NCBI RefSeq assembly: GCF_004339025.1 | Contig: NZ_SMFT01000001.1 | Coordinates: forward strand, 124,001 to 188,000 | From: Volucribacter psittacicida | GTDB lineage: Bacteria; Pseudomonadota; Gammaproteobacteria; Enterobacterales; Pasteurellaceae | Reading direction: 5' to 3' | DNA length: 64,000 nt | Part shown: positions 40,216 to 51,570 of the stretch, piece after piece | How positions within the stretch are numbered: position 1 is the first letter of the stretch | Layout: the number at the start of each line of letters is the position of its first letter | Program-made: the position numbers and the translations under genes | Notes under the pieces: generated by a model | The model's database searches: none | What the model saw: only the letters and a program-made list of their open reading frames with translations | What the model was told of the DNA's origin: nothing

Positions 40216-41550
40216 TTATAAGAATAGGTTAGAGAATAACAACCCAAAGATTAAACAAAATACCATACTTAATAATCCTGGTATCATAAAGCTATGGTTA
40301 AAGATAAATTTACCGATCTTTGTGGTACCTGTGGTATCAAAATCAATGGTCGCAATGATTGGACCATAATTTGGAATAAAGAAATAACCATTTACAGCAA
40401 CGAAAACCCCAATTAATACCGCAGGTGGAATACCGATAGCGATGGCAAGCGGGAATAGCGTTGCTACAGTTGCCCCTTGGCTATTGACTAAAATAGAAAG
40501 CACAAATAATGCTAAGGCGAAAGTCCAAGGTGCGGTTTCTACCAAGCTAGAAACAATATCTTTGATTTCACTAATATGTGCTTGAATTAAGGTGTCGCCT
40601 AGCCAAGCAATACCTAAAATAGCAATAACCGCACGCATTCCTGCATGGAAAACCGATCCTTTGGTAATGGCATTACTATCAGGTTTACAAAATAGAATAA
40701 TTAATGCACCAACGGATAGCATAATGATCTCAATAGTATGTGCCATACCCATAGGTTTACTTACTGTAACGCCATTGACGACTTCGCTAAAGTGAGGACG
40801 CAATGATGGCACTGCCCCCATTAATACCACTAATAATGATCCAAATAAGAAAAGACCTAAAGAGATTTTTGCTTGTTTGGTAATATGAATATCTTGGTAG
40901 GTATTAGAATGGCTACTGAGATCATATTCAGGATTGTTCAAACGGCGTTGGTATTCAGGATCATCTTTAAGTTCTTTTCCCATTTTATTAACAAAAATAC
41001 AGGCAATGCCAATACCAAGAATGGTTGAAGGAATGGTTACCATTAATACATCACCAAGATGAATGCCTTGCGGTTCAAGATAAGCAACCACTGCAACTAC
41101 CGCCGCTGCGATTGGGCTTGCAACAATAGCAAATTGAGAAGCAATGACCGCCATAGATAATGGACGCTCAGGACGAATGCCATTATGTCGGCTTACTTCA
41201 GCAATCACAGGAAGCACAGAATAAGCAACGTGGCCTGTGCCTGCTAATACCGTAAATAACCAAGTTACTGCAGGTGCCATAAAAGTAATATATTTAGGAT
41301 TTTTACGCAGAATATTGCTGGCGATTTTGATCATATAATCTAATCCTCCCGCCGCTTGCATGGCCGCCGCCGCAGAAACCACTGCCATAATCATAAACAT
41401 CACATCAATAGGCAGGCCTGCTGGTTTTAAGCCAAAACCAAAGGAAAGGATAGCGAGCCCCAAGCCGCCAAATACCCCTAGACCAATACCGCCAATGCGT
41501 GCACCAACGAGGATACACAATAAGACGATAGCAATTTCAATAATAAACAT
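40216..41550 (-). CDS. dcuB: Anaerobic C4-dicarboxylate transporter (DcuA/DcuB family)
   Basis: An inner-membrane antiporter exchanging fumarate or aspartate for succinate during anaerobic growth. The 444 residues have about 10-12 helices; conserved blocks include [19 protein letters not shown] and [17 protein letters not shown]. DcuB rather than DcuA is my preference from overall similarity, not certain. In the 244-base upstream gap I found no clear FNR box. Confidence 0.88.
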   Translation of the reverse strand: MFIIEIAIVLLCILVGARIGGIGLGVFGGLGLAILSFGFGLKPAGLPIDVMFMIMAVVSAAAAMQAAGGLDYMIKIASNILRKNPKYITFMAPAVTWLFTVLAGTGHVAYSVLPVIAEVSRHNGIRPERPLSMAVIASQFAIVASPIAAAVVAVVAYLEPQGIHLGDVLMVTIPSTILGIGIACIFVNKMGKELKDDPEYQRRLNNPEYDLSSHSNTYQDIHITKQAKISLGLFLFGSLLVVLMGAVPSLRPHFSEVVNGVTVSKPMGMAHTIEIIMLSVGALIILFCKPDSNAITKGSVFHAGMRAVIAILGIAWLGDTLIQAHISEIKDIVSSLVETAPWTFALALFVLSILVNSQGATVATLFPLAIAIGIPPAVLIGVFVAVNGYFFIPNYGPIIATIDFDTTGTTKIGKFIFNHSFMIPGLLSMVFCLIFGLLFSNLFL

Positions 41551-41748
41551 AAAATATTCCTGTTGATAGGTTAAAAAGTACTAAGGTGGGTAATTATATA
41601 GATAAATTGTTAGACTGTAAGTAATTCTGTTAATTTTCTTGTGATTTTTGCGTTTGATTAGTTATTTTTTCTAATTTATGGTTTATTATTAGATAATTTT
41701 TAATTGTAGGTGTTTATACATTTTATATTTTGGTCTATTATAACAAAA

Positions 41749-41775
41749 AACAACCAACCCAAAGGGTTGGTTGTT
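41749..41775 (-). terminator. Rho-independent terminator of ychF
   Basis: The 12-bp stem AACAACCAACCC / GGGTTGGTTGTT with a three-base loop is followed by a T-run on the minus strand. Confidence 0.85.
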
Positions 41776-41794
41776 TTACAACTAAAATTTTTAT

Positions 41795-42886
41795 TTACAC
41801 ATTAAAACGGAAGTGCATAACATCGCCGTCTTGTACAATGTAGTCTTTACCTTCTAAACGCCATTTTCCAGCTTCTTTTGCGCCATTTTCGCCTTTGTAT
41901 TGGATAAAATCTTGATAGGCAATGACTTCTGCACGGATAAACCCTTTTTCAAAATCTGTATGAATAACGGAAGCCGCTTTGGGGGCGGTTGCACCGATGG
42001 AGACTGTCCAGGCGCGTACTTCTTTAACTCCTGCCGTAAAATAGGTTTGTAGGTTCAAGAGTTTATAACCTGCACGAATAACGCGGTTTAAGCCCGGCTC
42101 TTCTAGCCCTAATTCTTGTAAGAACTCTGTTTTTTCTTCCTCTTCTAATTCAGCAATTTCTGCTTCAATTGCCGCACATACTGGTACAACAACCGCCCCT
42201 TCTTTTTCGGCAATCTCTTTTACTCGTTCAAGATAAGGATTATTGTCAAAACCATCTTCATTTACATTGGCAATGTACATAGTTGGTTTTAAGGTAAGAA
42301 AATTATAGCTTTTAATGGCTTGTAGTTCTTCTTTATCTAAACCAATAGAGCGAATCATTCCTGCGTTTTCTAACACCGGTAGGATTTTTTCCATAATGGC
42401 TAGTTCAAATTTTGCCTCTTTATCACCACCTTTCGCTCGTTTAGTTAAGCGTTGAATCGCTTTTTCACAACTTTCTAAATCTGCTAAAGCTAATTCGGTG
42501 TTAATGGTGTCAATATCTTCAACAGGATCAATTTTACCTGCTACATGCACAATATCATCATTTTCAAAACAACGTACTACGTGTCCAATAGCATCAGTTT
42601 CACGAATATTGGCGAGAAATTTATTACCAAGCCCTTCGCCTTTACTTGCCCCAGCCACTAACCCTGCAATATCCACAAATTCCATCGTGGTAGGTAAGAT
42701 GCGTTCAGGTTTGACAATTTCAGCGAGGGCTTGTAGGCGAGGATCAGGCATAGGCACGACTCCCGTATTGGGTTCAATCGTACAAAACGGATAATTTGCC
42801 GCTTCTATGCCAGCTTTGGTTAATGCATTAAAAAGTGTGGATTTACCAACATTTGGTAACCCAACAATACCACATTTAAATCCCAT
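41795..42886 (-). CDS. ychF: Redox-regulated ATPase/GTPase YchF (Obg-like)
   Basis: A ribosome-associated P-loop NTPase of the OLA1/YchF group. The 363 residues show the P-loop [15 protein letters not shown] and the altered specificity motif NVNE in place of NKxD, which explains its ATP preference. The C-terminal TGS domain ends [17 protein letters not shown]. It lies 33 bases after pth. Confidence 0.96.
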   Translation of the reverse strand: MGFKCGIVGLPNVGKSTLFNALTKAGIEAANYPFCTIEPNTGVVPMPDPRLQALAEIVKPERILPTTMEFVDIAGLVAGASKGEGLGNKFLANIRETDAIGHVVRCFENDDIVHVAGKIDPVEDIDTINTELALADLESCEKAIQRLTKRAKGGDKEAKFELAIMEKILPVLENAGMIRSIGLDKEELQAIKSYNFLTLKPTMYIANVNEDGFDNNPYLERVKEIAEKEGAVVVPVCAAIEAEIAELEEEEKTEFLQELGLEEPGLNRVIRAGYKLLNLQTYFTAGVKEVRAWTVSIGATAPKAASVIHTDFEKGFIRAEVIAYQDFIQYKGENGAKEAGKWRLEGKDYIVQDGDVMHFRFNV

Positions 42887-42919
42887 AATGTTTCCTTTCG
42901 TTAATAAAAATAGTTTAGT

Positions 42920-43507
42920 TTAATTTGCTTTAAAGGCGTTTAATTGATTTGTTGCTTTTACAATACCTTGTTTAAACAATAAATCGATGGACTTCACCGC
43001 TTGTTGTAATGCTTGATCAATGAAAGCGCGATCATTGGGGGAAGGTTTGCTTAGCACATAAGGTGCGACCAATTCCTTGCTTCCTGGGTGTCCGATGCCT
43101 ATACGCAAACGGTAAAAATTCTTGTTATTGGCTAATTGGGCGATACTATCACGCAAACCATTATGTCCGCCATGTCCACCACCTTGTTTGATTTTTGCTA
43201 CCCCAACAGGTAAATCTAATTCATCGTGTGCAATTAAAATTTGTTCAGGTTTGATACGGTAAAAATTTGCTAATGCTGAAACCGCTTTACCACTTAAATT
43301 CATAAATGTAGTGGGGACTAAAAAGCGTACTTCTTCGCCATTCAATAAGGTGCGGGCTGTTTTTCCAAAAAATTTTGCCTCAGGTTTTAATTGAAAACCG
43401 AATTGTTTTGCTAAGCCTTCAATGAACCATTCGCCTGCATTATGTCTTGTTTCCGCATATTTTTCGCCAGGATTACCTAATCCAACAATTAATTTAATTT
43501 CAGCCAT
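42920..43507 (-). CDS. pth: Peptidyl-tRNA hydrolase
   Basis: Rescues tRNAs from dropped-off peptidyl-tRNA. From ATG 43507 ([20 protein letters not shown]) it has 195 residues. The catalytic His is in TRHNAGEWF, and HDELDLPVG and [13 protein letters not shown] are clear. First gene of pth-ychF. Confidence 0.96.
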   Translation of the reverse strand: MAEIKLIVGLGNPGEKYAETRHNAGEWFIEGLAKQFGFQLKPEAKFFGKTARTLLNGEEVRFLVPTTFMNLSGKAVSALANFYRIKPEQILIAHDELDLPVGVAKIKQGGGHGGHNGLRDSIAQLANNKNFYRLRIGIGHPGSKELVAPYVLSKPSPNDRAFIDQALQQAVKSIDLLFKQGIVKATNQLNAFKAN

Positions 43508-43679
43508 ATTTGATTTTGTTAGCATTTACCATAAAAAATAAACGGCTATTGTAGCTGAAAAGAAAAAATGGCTCAATCATTACAAATTGAGGATAAAATC
43601 TTGTTTAACAAGATAGCCCTTAATTTCTCCCCAAGTTTTGCATATAATAATGAAAAATATTTTATTAGATAAAAACAAA

Positions 43680-44114
43680 ATGCCACAAATTACAACCTCT
43701 GCCTTAGTGCCTTATAGCTGTCAACAAATGTATCAATTAGTTAATGATTATGCTCGCTACCCTGAATTTGTGCCAGGCTGTATTGCGACTCGTTCCATTT
43801 GGCAGCAAGATAATGAACTTATTGGTGAATTAACTATCAGTAAAGCAGGCATACAACATAGCTTTTCTACCCGTAATCGTTTAATGCCTTATCGTGCGAT
43901 CCAAATGCAACTGGTGGAGGGGCCTTTTAAACATTTGCAAGGGGAATGGCGTTTTGATGAAATTGATGAACAAAGCTGTCAAATTCGTTTAAATTTGACC
44001 TTTGAGTTTGCTAATCCTTTCATTTCTTTTGCTTTTGGCAAAATTTTCACTGAGTTAAATCAACGTATGATCAATGCCTTTAAACAACGTGCCAAAGAGG
44101 TTTATGATGTCTAA
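43680..44114 (+). CDS. ratA: RatA, START-like (coenzyme Q-binding COQ10) family protein
   Basis: This 144-residue protein from ATG 43680 ([21 protein letters not shown]) has a single START-like domain with YPEFVPGC near the start. E. coli RatA was described as an inhibitor of ribosome subunit joining, while homologues bind ubiquinone; I would not call it a toxin here. It overlaps rnfH by eight bases. Confidence 0.88.
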   Translation: MPQITTSALVPYSCQQMYQLVNDYARYPEFVPGCIATRSIWQQDNELIGELTISKAGIQHSFSTRNRLMPYRAIQMQLVEGPFKHLQGEWRFDEIDEQSCQIRLNLTFEFANPFISFAFGKIFTELNQRMINAFKQRAKEVYDV

Positions 44115-44448
44115 AATTCAGATTGAATTGGCTTACGCATTGCCTGATCGTTATTATTTAAAAACTTTGCAAGTGGAGAGTGGAACAACCATTCAACATG
44201 CAATTTTGCAGTCAGGTATTTTACAACAGTACACCGATATTGATTTACGCCAAAACAAAATTGGTATTTTTAGCCGTCCAGCTAAATTAACGGATATTGT
44301 CAATGCAGGGGATCGGATTGAAATTTATCGTCCTTTATTAGCCGATCCAAAGGAAATTCGGCGTAAACGTGCGGAACAACAGAAAGAAGCCGAAAAATTA
44401 AAACGCCAAAGTGAAAAAGCACAGAAAAATCCGTCGCCAACCCATTAA
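44107..44448 (+). CDS. rnfH: RnfH family (UPF0125) ubiquitin-like protein
   Basis: This 113-residue protein from ATG 44107 ([19 protein letters not shown]) has a beta-grasp domain with [26 protein letters not shown] and a charged tail. Often called RatB next to ratA. No link with the Rnf complex is shown by position here. Confidence 0.88.
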   Translation: MSKIQIELAYALPDRYYLKTLQVESGTTIQHAILQSGILQQYTDIDLRQNKIGIFSRPAKLTDIVNAGDRIEIYRPLLADPKEIRRKRAEQQKEAEKLKRQSEKAQKNPSPTH

Positions 44449-44469
44449 ACAAGAAATAAGGAATAGGCT

Positions 44470-45666
44470 ATGCAACATTGTTTACCCAAAGAGATTACCG
44501 TAGAACGTTTTTTAACCGAATATTGGCAAAAAAAGCCGTTAGTGATTCGCCAAGGTTTACCTGAAATTGTGGGATTATTTGAACCACAAGAGATTATTGA
44601 GTTGGCACAACAAGAGGAGGTTACAGCTCGTTTATTACAACAACATCAAGCGGATCATTGGAGTTTTAAAGCCAGCCCACTTTCTGCTCAAGACTTTACT
44701 CAGCTTGCGGAAAAATGGTCGGTGTTAGTACAAAATATGGAACAATGGTCAACAGAATTAGGGGAATTATGGCAAAAATTTAGCTTTATTCCGCAATGGC
44801 AACGTGATGATATTATGGTGTCTTATGCCCCTAAAGGGGGATCAGTGGGAAAACATTATGATGAATATGATGTTTTTTTGGTGCAAGGTTATGGGCATCG
44901 CCGTTGGCAATTAGGTAAATGGTGTGATCCAAGTACAGAATTTAAGCCAAACCAACCTATTCGTATTTTTGATGATATGGGAGAATTAGTGCTTGATGAA
45001 GTGATGGCGCCAGGCGATGTTTTATATGTGCCTTCGCGTATGGCGCATTATGGTGTAGCGCAAGATGATTGCTTAACCTTTTCCTTTGGTTTGCGTTACC
45101 CTAATATGGCGGAGTTAATAGAAAATATCAATCAACAGCTTTGCCAAGATAATCCTGACTTGGCGTTAAGCGAGGCACATATTCCTTTTCGTTTAAGCCC
45201 TCAACCACAGGCTACGGGAGAATTAGCCCCACAAGATATTCAACATATTAAACAATTATTCTTAGACAGATTGGCAAATTCATCACAATTTGATCACCTC
45301 TTTCAACAAGCCTTAGCCACAACAGTATCTTCACGTCGCTATGATCTATTAGTCAGTGAAGAAGTCAATATGCCTGAAGAAGTGGGCGAAATCTTACAAC
45401 AACAAGGCTGGCTAAGCCAAGACAATAATTGCAAATTAATTTATACCCAACAGCCTTTAAGAATTTATGCCAATGGAGAATGGATTGATGAACTCAATCC
45501 TTTAGAAAGTCAGCTATTAAAACGCCTTGCTGATGGCGAGTCTATTTATTGGCAGGATATTCAAGCCTTATTAGCCCCTATTCAAGAAAAAGAAGATACC
45601 TTGGCGTTATTATTAGATAGCATTTGTAATTGGTTAGATGACGGCTGGGTGTTATTAAATGAATAA
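44470..45666 (+). CDS. roxA: Ribosomal protein uL16 arginine 3-hydroxylase (JmjC/cupin)
   Basis: A 2-oxoglutarate/Fe(II) oxygenase (YcfD family) that hydroxylates an arginine of ribosomal protein L16. The 398 residues show the metal ligands [19 protein letters not shown] (HxD) with a later His in SRMAHYGVA. It overlaps xseA by eight bases. Confidence 0.92.
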   Translation: MQHCLPKEITVERFLTEYWQKKPLVIRQGLPEIVGLFEPQEIIELAQQEEVTARLLQQHQADHWSFKASPLSAQDFTQLAEKWSVLVQNMEQWSTELGELWQKFSFIPQWQRDDIMVSYAPKGGSVGKHYDEYDVFLVQGYGHRRWQLGKWCDPSTEFKPNQPIRIFDDMGELVLDEVMAPGDVLYVPSRMAHYGVAQDDCLTFSFGLRYPNMAELIENINQQLCQDNPDLALSEAHIPFRLSPQPQATGELAPQDIQHIKQLFLDRLANSSQFDHLFQQALATTVSSRRYDLLVSEEVNMPEEVGEILQQQGWLSQDNNCKLIYTQQPLRIYANGEWIDELNPLESQLLKRLADGESIYWQDIQALLAPIQEKEDTLALLLDSICNWLDDGWVLLNE

Positions 45667-46993
45667 TCATATTTACTCCGTAAGCCAACTTAATCAAGCA
45701 GCACGTTTATCATTGGAACAATTAGGGCTTGTTTGGTTAAGTGGCGAGATCTCAAATTTTACTCAGCCAGTTTCTGGACATTGGTATTTGACGCTCAAAG
45801 ATGAAAATGCTCAGGTGCGATGTGCAATGTTTAGAATGAAAAATGTACGTGTGGGCTTTCGTCCACAAAACGGTATGCAAGTGTTAGTGCGAGCGGGTGT
45901 CAGCCTTTATGAACCGAGAGGCGATTATCAACTTATTCTTGAAAGTATGCAACCTGCAGGGGCAGGGTTATTGCAACAGCAATTTGATGCCCTAAAAATG
46001 AAATTAGCTAGCGAAGGATTATTTGCTCAAAATCTCAAGAAAAATCTACCGCACTTTAGTCGTAAAGTGGGAATTATTACCTCGCCTACGGGAGCGGCTT
46101 TACAGGATATTTTACAGATTTTGGCTCGTCGTGATCCAAGCCTCGCTGTCGTTATTTATCCCACCGCAGTGCAAGGCGAAGATGCTAGTGCAGAAATTGT
46201 GCAAATGATTGAGCTTGCCAATCAACGCCAAGAAGTGGACGTATTAATAGTAGGACGAGGCGGCGGATCATTAGAAGATCTAAATTGTTTTAATCAAGAA
46301 AATGTGGCAAGAGCCATTTTTCGTTCCGTTATTCCTATTATCAGTGCCGTTGGGCATGAAACTGATATTACCATTGCTGATTTCGTTGCGGATGTACGAG
46401 CACCTACCCCCTCAGCGGCAGCGGAATTAGTGAGCCGAGATCAAAAAGAATTGCATCAGCAAATCTTATATCAACAACAACGCCTAGAAATGGCAATAGA
46501 TCGGATTTTTCAGCATAAAAATCAACAAGTAAAGCAATTATTATTACGCTTGCAAGCCCAGCATCCCCTCAATCAATTACAGCAACAAAATAAGCAAATC
46601 CAACAATTACAACATCGGCTACAATTTGCCTTGAAACAACAATATGAAAAAAAATATCAAAAACTGACCGCACTTTGTTCACGTTTACAACAAAATCCCT
46701 TACCTCATCAATTAAAACGGCAGCAACAATCTCTTTATCAATGGCAGGAACGCTTACAATTTGCCATAAAAAAATATTACCAACAGCAACAATATCATTT
46801 TGCTAAACTTACTGGACAACTTGATCATCTTAGCCCATTAAAAGTGCTACAACGAGGCTATTCCGTTACACAGAATATGGATAATATACCCCTGACACAT
46901 ATTGATCAAATTCAACAAAATCAACAGGTTAAAACCCAGTTAGCCGATGGCTATTTTTTCAGCCAAATTACCGAATTACATAAGCAAACATAG
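45659..46993 (+). CDS. xseA: Exodeoxyribonuclease VII large subunit
   Basis: The nuclease-bearing subunit of exonuclease VII (single-strand DNA degradation). The N-terminal OB-fold ([20 protein letters not shown]) leads to the catalytic core ([52 protein letters not shown] in part), then a Gln/Leu-rich coiled coil. The 444 residues are normal. Two uptake signals are inside. The small subunit gene xseB is not adjacent. Confidence 0.95.
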   Translation: MNNHIYSVSQLNQAARLSLEQLGLVWLSGEISNFTQPVSGHWYLTLKDENAQVRCAMFRMKNVRVGFRPQNGMQVLVRAGVSLYEPRGDYQLILESMQPAGAGLLQQQFDALKMKLASEGLFAQNLKKNLPHFSRKVGIITSPTGAALQDILQILARRDPSLAVVIYPTAVQGEDASAEIVQMIELANQRQEVDVLIVGRGGGSLEDLNCFNQENVARAIFRSVIPIISAVGHETDITIADFVADVRAPTPSAAAELVSRDQKELHQQILYQQQRLEMAIDRIFQHKNQQVKQLLLRLQAQHPLNQLQQQNKQIQQLQHRLQFALKQQYEKKYQKLTALCSRLQQNPLPHQLKRQQQSLYQWQERLQFAIKKYYQQQQYHFAKLTGQLDHLSPLKVLQRGYSVTQNMDNIPLTHIDQIQQNQQVKTQLADGYFFSQITELHKQT

Positions 46994-47145
46994 AGATAAA
47001 AAATTCATTAATTTAATCAATAACTTGCAATGCTTATAAAATTAATCTAGTATATTCCGCTATCCTTAATGGGTAACTTTAGTATTTTATGCTAAAAATA
47101 ACTATGATTTAGTATATTTATTTTGGAACGGAGAATTTTTGAATT

Positions 47146-48441
47146 ATGTTTAAACAATCAATTAGCATTGCATTAGCGATTGTTGGTTTAATTGTCGGTG
47201 CAGGCTTTGCCTCAGGACAAGAAGTATTACAATATTTTATCGCCTTTGGTGCCGAAGGGATTTGGGCAGCATTGATTACGGCAATTATTATGAGTATTGC
47301 GGTTTTTACCATTGTTCAACTGGGAAGTTATTTTGGTGCGGACGAACATACCGCCGTATTTGATAGTGTCGCACACCCGGTTATTTCTAAAATTTTTGAT
47401 TTTATTGTGGTGTTTGCCTTATTTTGTATCGGTTTTGTGATGTTCGCAGGGGCAGGAGCAAACCTCAATCAACAATGGGATCTGCCTAATTGGGTAGGCT
47501 CAACGATTATGCTTGGCTTAGTGCTAGTCTGTGGTTTGCTTAATGTGGATAAAGTATCACGAGTGATTGGGGCGATTACCCCATTTGTCATCGTTGCGGT
47601 TATTTTTGCGGCAGTAATTTCTTTTATGCAAATTGAGCAACCTTTTGCCTATTATGAACAAATTGCACAAACTGTTAGACCAGCGTTACCGAATCCTTGG
47701 ATTACCGTGATTAATTATGTTGGTCTTGCTTTAGTGCTTGCCGTCTCAATGATGATTGTGATTGGTGGTAACCAACTTAACCCTCGTATCGCTGGTATTG
47801 GTGGGCTTGCAGGCGGTTGTTTATTTGGTTTTCTTCTTGTAACCTCTACATTAGCCTTATTTTTTGAAGTGGAAAATATCAAAGACAGCGATATGCCAAT
47901 GCTAACTTTGATTAACAATGTTAATCCTATTTTAGGTGTTATTATGGCATTGATTATCTACGGTATGATTTTTAACACCGCAATCGGATTATTTTATGCC
48001 TTAGGTAAACGTTTAAGCACAAATAAACCACAACGCTTTTACCCTTATTTTGTCATCACCTGTTTAGCGGGTTTTGCCTTCAGTTTCTTAGGATTTAGAA
48101 CCCTAGTAAGCTATGTTTATCCAGTGCTTGGTTATGCAGGAGCCTTCCTTATTATCTGTTTAATGGTCGCATGGTTTAAAGATCGTGCAGTCATTAAGAA
48201 AGAAATTTGGCGTCGTAATCGTATTCGTGAATTAGTAAATTTAAAATTACACCCAGAAGAAGAATTTACTAAAAAAGATGCTGCCGAATTAGATTTTCGT
48301 GTGAATAATTCTAATTTAGATAATGATGAACTCGCTGAACAAGTTCACCAAGAAGTCGCACAAGAATTAGTCAATGATGATAGTGTTGATTTCGATAAAA
48401 AAGATGCCAAAAAAGCACTTAAAGAATATCAAAATTCTTAA
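47146..48441 (+). CDS. YkvI-family membrane transporter
   Basis: A 431-residue protein with about ten helices. The opening LAIVGLIVGAGFASGQEVLQYF resembles APC-fold carriers, with an unwound-helix Gly-rich stretch. A long acidic, soluble C-terminus follows residue 350. The substrate is unknown. Confidence 0.75.
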   Translation: MFKQSISIALAIVGLIVGAGFASGQEVLQYFIAFGAEGIWAALITAIIMSIAVFTIVQLGSYFGADEHTAVFDSVAHPVISKIFDFIVVFALFCIGFVMFAGAGANLNQQWDLPNWVGSTIMLGLVLVCGLLNVDKVSRVIGAITPFVIVAVIFAAVISFMQIEQPFAYYEQIAQTVRPALPNPWITVINYVGLALVLAVSMMIVIGGNQLNPRIAGIGGLAGGCLFGFLLVTSTLALFFEVENIKDSDMPMLTLINNVNPILGVIMALIIYGMIFNTAIGLFYALGKRLSTNKPQRFYPYFVITCLAGFAFSFLGFRTLVSYVYPVLGYAGAFLIICLMVAWFKDRAVIKKEIWRRNRIRELVNLKLHPEEEFTKKDAAELDFRVNNSNLDNDELAEQVHQEVAQELVNDDSVDFDKKDAKKALKEYQNS

Positions 48442-48448
48442 TCTGATT

Positions 48449-48474
48449 AAGCCAGCGTTGCTGGCTTATTTTTT
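48449..48474. terminator. Terminator between ykvI-like gene and birA
   Basis: The stem AAGCCAGC / GCTGGCTT with a three-base loop and T7 run overlaps the birA stop; the plus-strand T-run is strong. Confidence 0.8.
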
Positions 48475-49236
48475 TCGCAAAGATACCTCACCGCCATTAA
48501 ATAAAAGGCATTGCTGATCCTCAGTTATTAGCTGTAAACGTCCTTGTAAATCAATACCATTAGCCATACCAATAATTTCCTTTTGTTCTGTGATGACTTT
48601 TACTTCTTGATCAAAATAAGCATCAAAATCTTGCCATTGTTGTTGTAAATGCGGTGTGATGCCATACTGTTCAAAGTCATTTAAATATTGCTCAATACAT
48701 TTTATCAATACCACGATAAGTGAATTTCGATCAGGCTGTTCAAGTATTTCATTCAAATTTGCCCAAGGCTGATCAATCTGTTGTTGTGTGGGTAAACAAA
48801 CATTGATCCCAACCCCAATAACAAGGTGCCATAAATTCTTATCATTTGACTTAGCTAACTCAATTAAAATGCCACCGAGTTTACGCTGTTGAAATAATAA
48901 ATCATTAGGCCATTTTAATTGAATAGCCGCACCTTGTTGTTGCAAACAATCCGCAATGGCAAGCCCAACGACGGTGCTCAATCCTGCAATATCGCGTTGA
49001 ATGGGCAAAGTCCAATATAAACTCATAATAATTTGACAACCCAAAGGCGAGTGCCATTGTCGCCCACGCCGCCCACGCCCTGCGGTTTGTTGTTCCGCTA
49101 AACAAATGGTGCCTTTGCTTAATTGTTTAATATGTTCAAGCAAATATTGGTTGGTTGAACTAATTTGTTTATATATAACAATATGACGAGGTAATAATTT
49201 CTTTGTTAAATAATTCGTATCAAGTTTCTGCATCAT
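48466..49236 (-). CDS. birA: Biotin--[acetyl-CoA-carboxylase] ligase without repressor domain
   Basis: Attaches biotin to the carboxyl carrier protein. The catalytic domain is complete (SSTNQYLLEHI, EQQTAGRGRRGRQWHSP, LKWPNDLLFQQRKLGGILIEL) and the C-terminal SH3-like part is present. The 256 residues start about where residue 70 of E. coli BirA lies, so the N-terminal winged helix that represses the bio operon is missing. No helix-turn-helix is readable upstream in any frame. It is therefore a ligase only. Confidence 0.93.
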   Translation of the reverse strand: MMQKLDTNYLTKKLLPRHIVIYKQISSTNQYLLEHIKQLSKGTICLAEQQTAGRGRRGRQWHSPLGCQIIMSLYWTLPIQRDIAGLSTVVGLAIADCLQQQGAAIQLKWPNDLLFQQRKLGGILIELAKSNDKNLWHLVIGVGINVCLPTQQQIDQPWANLNEILEQPDRNSLIVVLIKCIEQYLNDFEQYGITPHLQQQWQDFDAYFDQEVKVITEQKEIIGMANGIDLQGRLQLITEDQQCLLFNGGEVSLRKK

Positions 49237-49293
49237 TAAAAGTATAGTTTATATGAAAATAGAAAAGAGTTGGTTTTTTAAAGTTGATTTAAA

Positions 49294-50160
49294 TTAACTT
49301 GCTTGTTGATAACGAATAAGCCCCTCTTGCTGGGTTGTGGCGATTAAACGCCCTTGCTGATCAAAGATTTGCCCTCGACTTAGCCCTCTTGCACCACAAG
49401 CATTATTACTTTCAATGGCGTGTAATAACCAATGGTTGAGATCAAATGGACGATGAAACCAAATAGCATGATCAATGGTTGCCACTTTCATTCCAGCTTC
49501 CAAAAATCCTTTACCATGAGGTTGTAATGCGGTTAACAGGCAATGAAAATCGGAAAAATAAGCCAGTAAACATTGTTGAATTTTTTGCTCTAAAGGGGCT
49601 TGACCATTGGCTTTAAACCAAGCAAATTGTTCTGCTGGCATAATATTCCCTTTAAAAGGGTTATTCATATATTTAGTACGAATATCAAAAGGACGCTCAG
49701 CGGTAAATTTTGAGCGAATTGGTTCTGGGATTAGAGGTGCGAGTTGCTGTAATAATGCATTTTCAGAGGTTAAGGCTTCTGGTGGCTCAACATTTGGCAT
49801 CGTAGATTGGTGTTCAAATCCCTGTTCTGGGGTTTGAAATGAGGTGGTGATATGACAAATTGCTTGATTATGTTGAATGGCTTTTACTCGCAAGGCGGTA
49901 AAATTATGCCCTTCTCTTAGGGTTTCTACATCGTAGATAATGGGATATTGGCTATCGCCAGGGGCAAGAAAATAGGCGTGGCAAGAATGTAAGATTCTAT
50001 TTTGTGGAGCAACTTGCATAGCGGCTGATAAGGCTTGTGCAACCACTTGACCGCCAAAAACTTGGCGCAAACCAAGATCTTGGCTTGCACCACGAAATAA
50101 GAAATCATCAATTTTTTCTAATTTTAATAAGCCAATGAGATTATCTAATACAACTGACAT
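49294..50160 (-). CDS. tesB: Acyl-CoA thioesterase II
   Basis: Hydrolyses medium- and long-chain acyl-CoA. The 288 residues form a double hot-dog fold with FRGASQDLGLRQVFGGQVVAQAL and a C-terminal HAIWFHRPFDLNHWLLHA. Family length is normal. Single gene. Confidence 0.94.
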   Translation of the reverse strand: MSVVLDNLIGLLKLEKIDDFLFRGASQDLGLRQVFGGQVVAQALSAAMQVAPQNRILHSCHAYFLAPGDSQYPIIYDVETLREGHNFTALRVKAIQHNQAICHITTSFQTPEQGFEHQSTMPNVEPPEALTSENALLQQLAPLIPEPIRSKFTAERPFDIRTKYMNNPFKGNIMPAEQFAWFKANGQAPLEQKIQQCLLAYFSDFHCLLTALQPHGKGFLEAGMKVATIDHAIWFHRPFDLNHWLLHAIESNNACGARGLSRGQIFDQQGRLIATTQQEGLIRYQQAS

Positions 50161-50297
50161 TGAGTTTTCTCCTAAATAATGAAGATTAGGTTTGCCTTGA
50201 TTATAATTTATTTTTTACAGCATTTTACAGAGAAAAATCATAAATTTTTCTGTTATAAATAGTGATTTTTTGGTAAATTGTGTGCCAATTTTTGATG

Positions 50298-50401
50298 TAT
50301 AGTCGTTTGGTTTTAAAATAATACCTTATTGGCACGCTTCACTGTACTTTTTTACTGTTTTCAGGTGTCGCTTTGCTTTGTTTTAAATTGAAACGGCTAT
50401 A
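50298..50401 (+). repeat. Dispersed intergenic repeat, copy H (full length, facing mreB)
   Basis: One of the best copies: TATAGTCGTTTGGTTTTAA then AATAATACC, GGCACGCTTCACTGTAC, CTTTGTTTTAAATTG and AAACGGCTATA. It ends 49 bases before the mreB ATG. The left flank (50161-50297) is AT-rich with no gene. Confidence 0.85.
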
Positions 50402-50450
50402 AATATGCCAGTATTTATTAGTTTAATCATTTATTTTTAATGGGCTTATT

Positions 50451-51503
50451 ATGTTTAAAAAAATTCGTGGTTTATTTTCAAATGATCTTTCTATTGATTT
50501 AGGAACAGCTAACACATTAATTTATGTAAAAGGTCAAGGTATTGTTTTAGATGAACCTTCTGTGGTGGCAATTCGCCAAGATCGTGTGGGCTCGTTAAAA
50601 AGTATTGCGGCGGTAGGGAAAGAAGCGAAGATGATGTTAGGGCGTACACCAAAAAGTATTGTGGCAATTCGCCCAATGAAAGATGGTGTGATTGCCGATT
50701 TTTTTGTAACAGAGAAAATGTTGCAATATTTCATTAAACAAGTGCATAGTAGTAATTTTATGCGTCCAAGCCCTCGGGTTTTAGTTTGTGTACCCGCTGG
50801 GGCAACGCAGGTGGAACGCCGTGCCATCAAGGAATCAGCTATTGGGGCAGGCGCAAGAGAGGTTTATTTGATTGAAGAACCTATGGCTGCAGCTATTGGG
50901 GCTAAATTGCCTGTATCAACGGCAACGGGTTCTATGGTAATTGATATTGGTGGTGGTACAACCGAAGTCGCAGTTATTTCTTTAAATGGTGTGGTTTATT
51001 CGTCTTCTGTACGTATCGGTGGTGATCGTTTTGATGAAGCCATTATTGCTTATGTTCGCCGTACTTTTGGCTCTTCCATTGGGGAAGCCACAGCGGAGCG
51101 GATTAAAAAAGAGCTGGGGTCAGCCTATTTACAAGATGATGATGAAATCCTTGAAATGGAAGTTCATGGGCATAATTTATCGGAAGGCGCGCCAAGAACA
51201 TTTAAATTAACCTCACGTGATGTATTAGAAGCCATTCAACAACCTTTAAATGGCATTGTTACTGCGGTACGTACTGCATTAGAACAATGTCCACCAGAAT
51301 TGGCGGCGGATATTTTTGAGCGTGGTATGGTGCTAACAGGGGGCGGGGCATTATTACGCAATATTGATATTTTATTATCTAAAGAATCTGGCGTGCCAGT
51401 GATTATTGCTGAAGATCCATTAACCTGTGTAGCACGAGGAGGCGGTGAAGCATTAGAAATGATCGATATGCATGGTGGCGATATTTTTAGTGATGAACTG
51501 TAA
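50451..51503 (+). CDS. mreB: Rod shape-determining actin homologue MreB
   Basis: Forms filaments that guide lateral wall synthesis. The 350 residues include the phosphate-1 motif [45 protein letters not shown] and LTGGGALL. First gene of mreBCD. Confidence 0.97.
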   Translation: MFKKIRGLFSNDLSIDLGTANTLIYVKGQGIVLDEPSVVAIRQDRVGSLKSIAAVGKEAKMMLGRTPKSIVAIRPMKDGVIADFFVTEKMLQYFIKQVHSSNFMRPSPRVLVCVPAGATQVERRAIKESAIGAGAREVYLIEEPMAAAIGAKLPVSTATGSMVIDIGGGTTEVAVISLNGVVYSSSVRIGGDRFDEAIIAYVRRTFGSSIGEATAERIKKELGSAYLQDDDEILEMEVHGHNLSEGAPRTFKLTSRDVLEAIQQPLNGIVTAVRTALEQCPPELAADIFERGMVLTGGGALLRNIDILLSKESGVPVIIAEDPLTCVARGGGEALEMIDMHGGDIFSDEL

Positions 51504-51520
51504 TTTAACAAGGTAAGTAA

Positions 51521-51549
51521 AAAAGTGCGGTAAAACTGACCGCACTTTT
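51521..51549 (+). terminator. Inverted uptake-signal pair between mreB and mreC
   Basis: AAAAGTGCGGT / ACCGCACTTTT is a perfect 11-bp stem with a seven-base loop and T-run, so the two uptake signals together make a terminator-like hairpin inside the operon. It could set mreB well above mreCD. Confidence 0.85.
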
Positions 51550-51570
51550 TGTATTTTAAATGGATAGCTT

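Noticed and set aside
41551-41794. FNR box upstream of dcuB
   Set aside because: TTTGATTAG occurs, but I found no matching ATCAA half-site at the right spacing.
43680-44448. ratA-rnfH as a toxin-antitoxin pair
   Set aside because: The products are START-like and ubiquitin-like housekeeping proteins in a conserved core gene order, so the old RatAB name is not evidence for a toxin system here.
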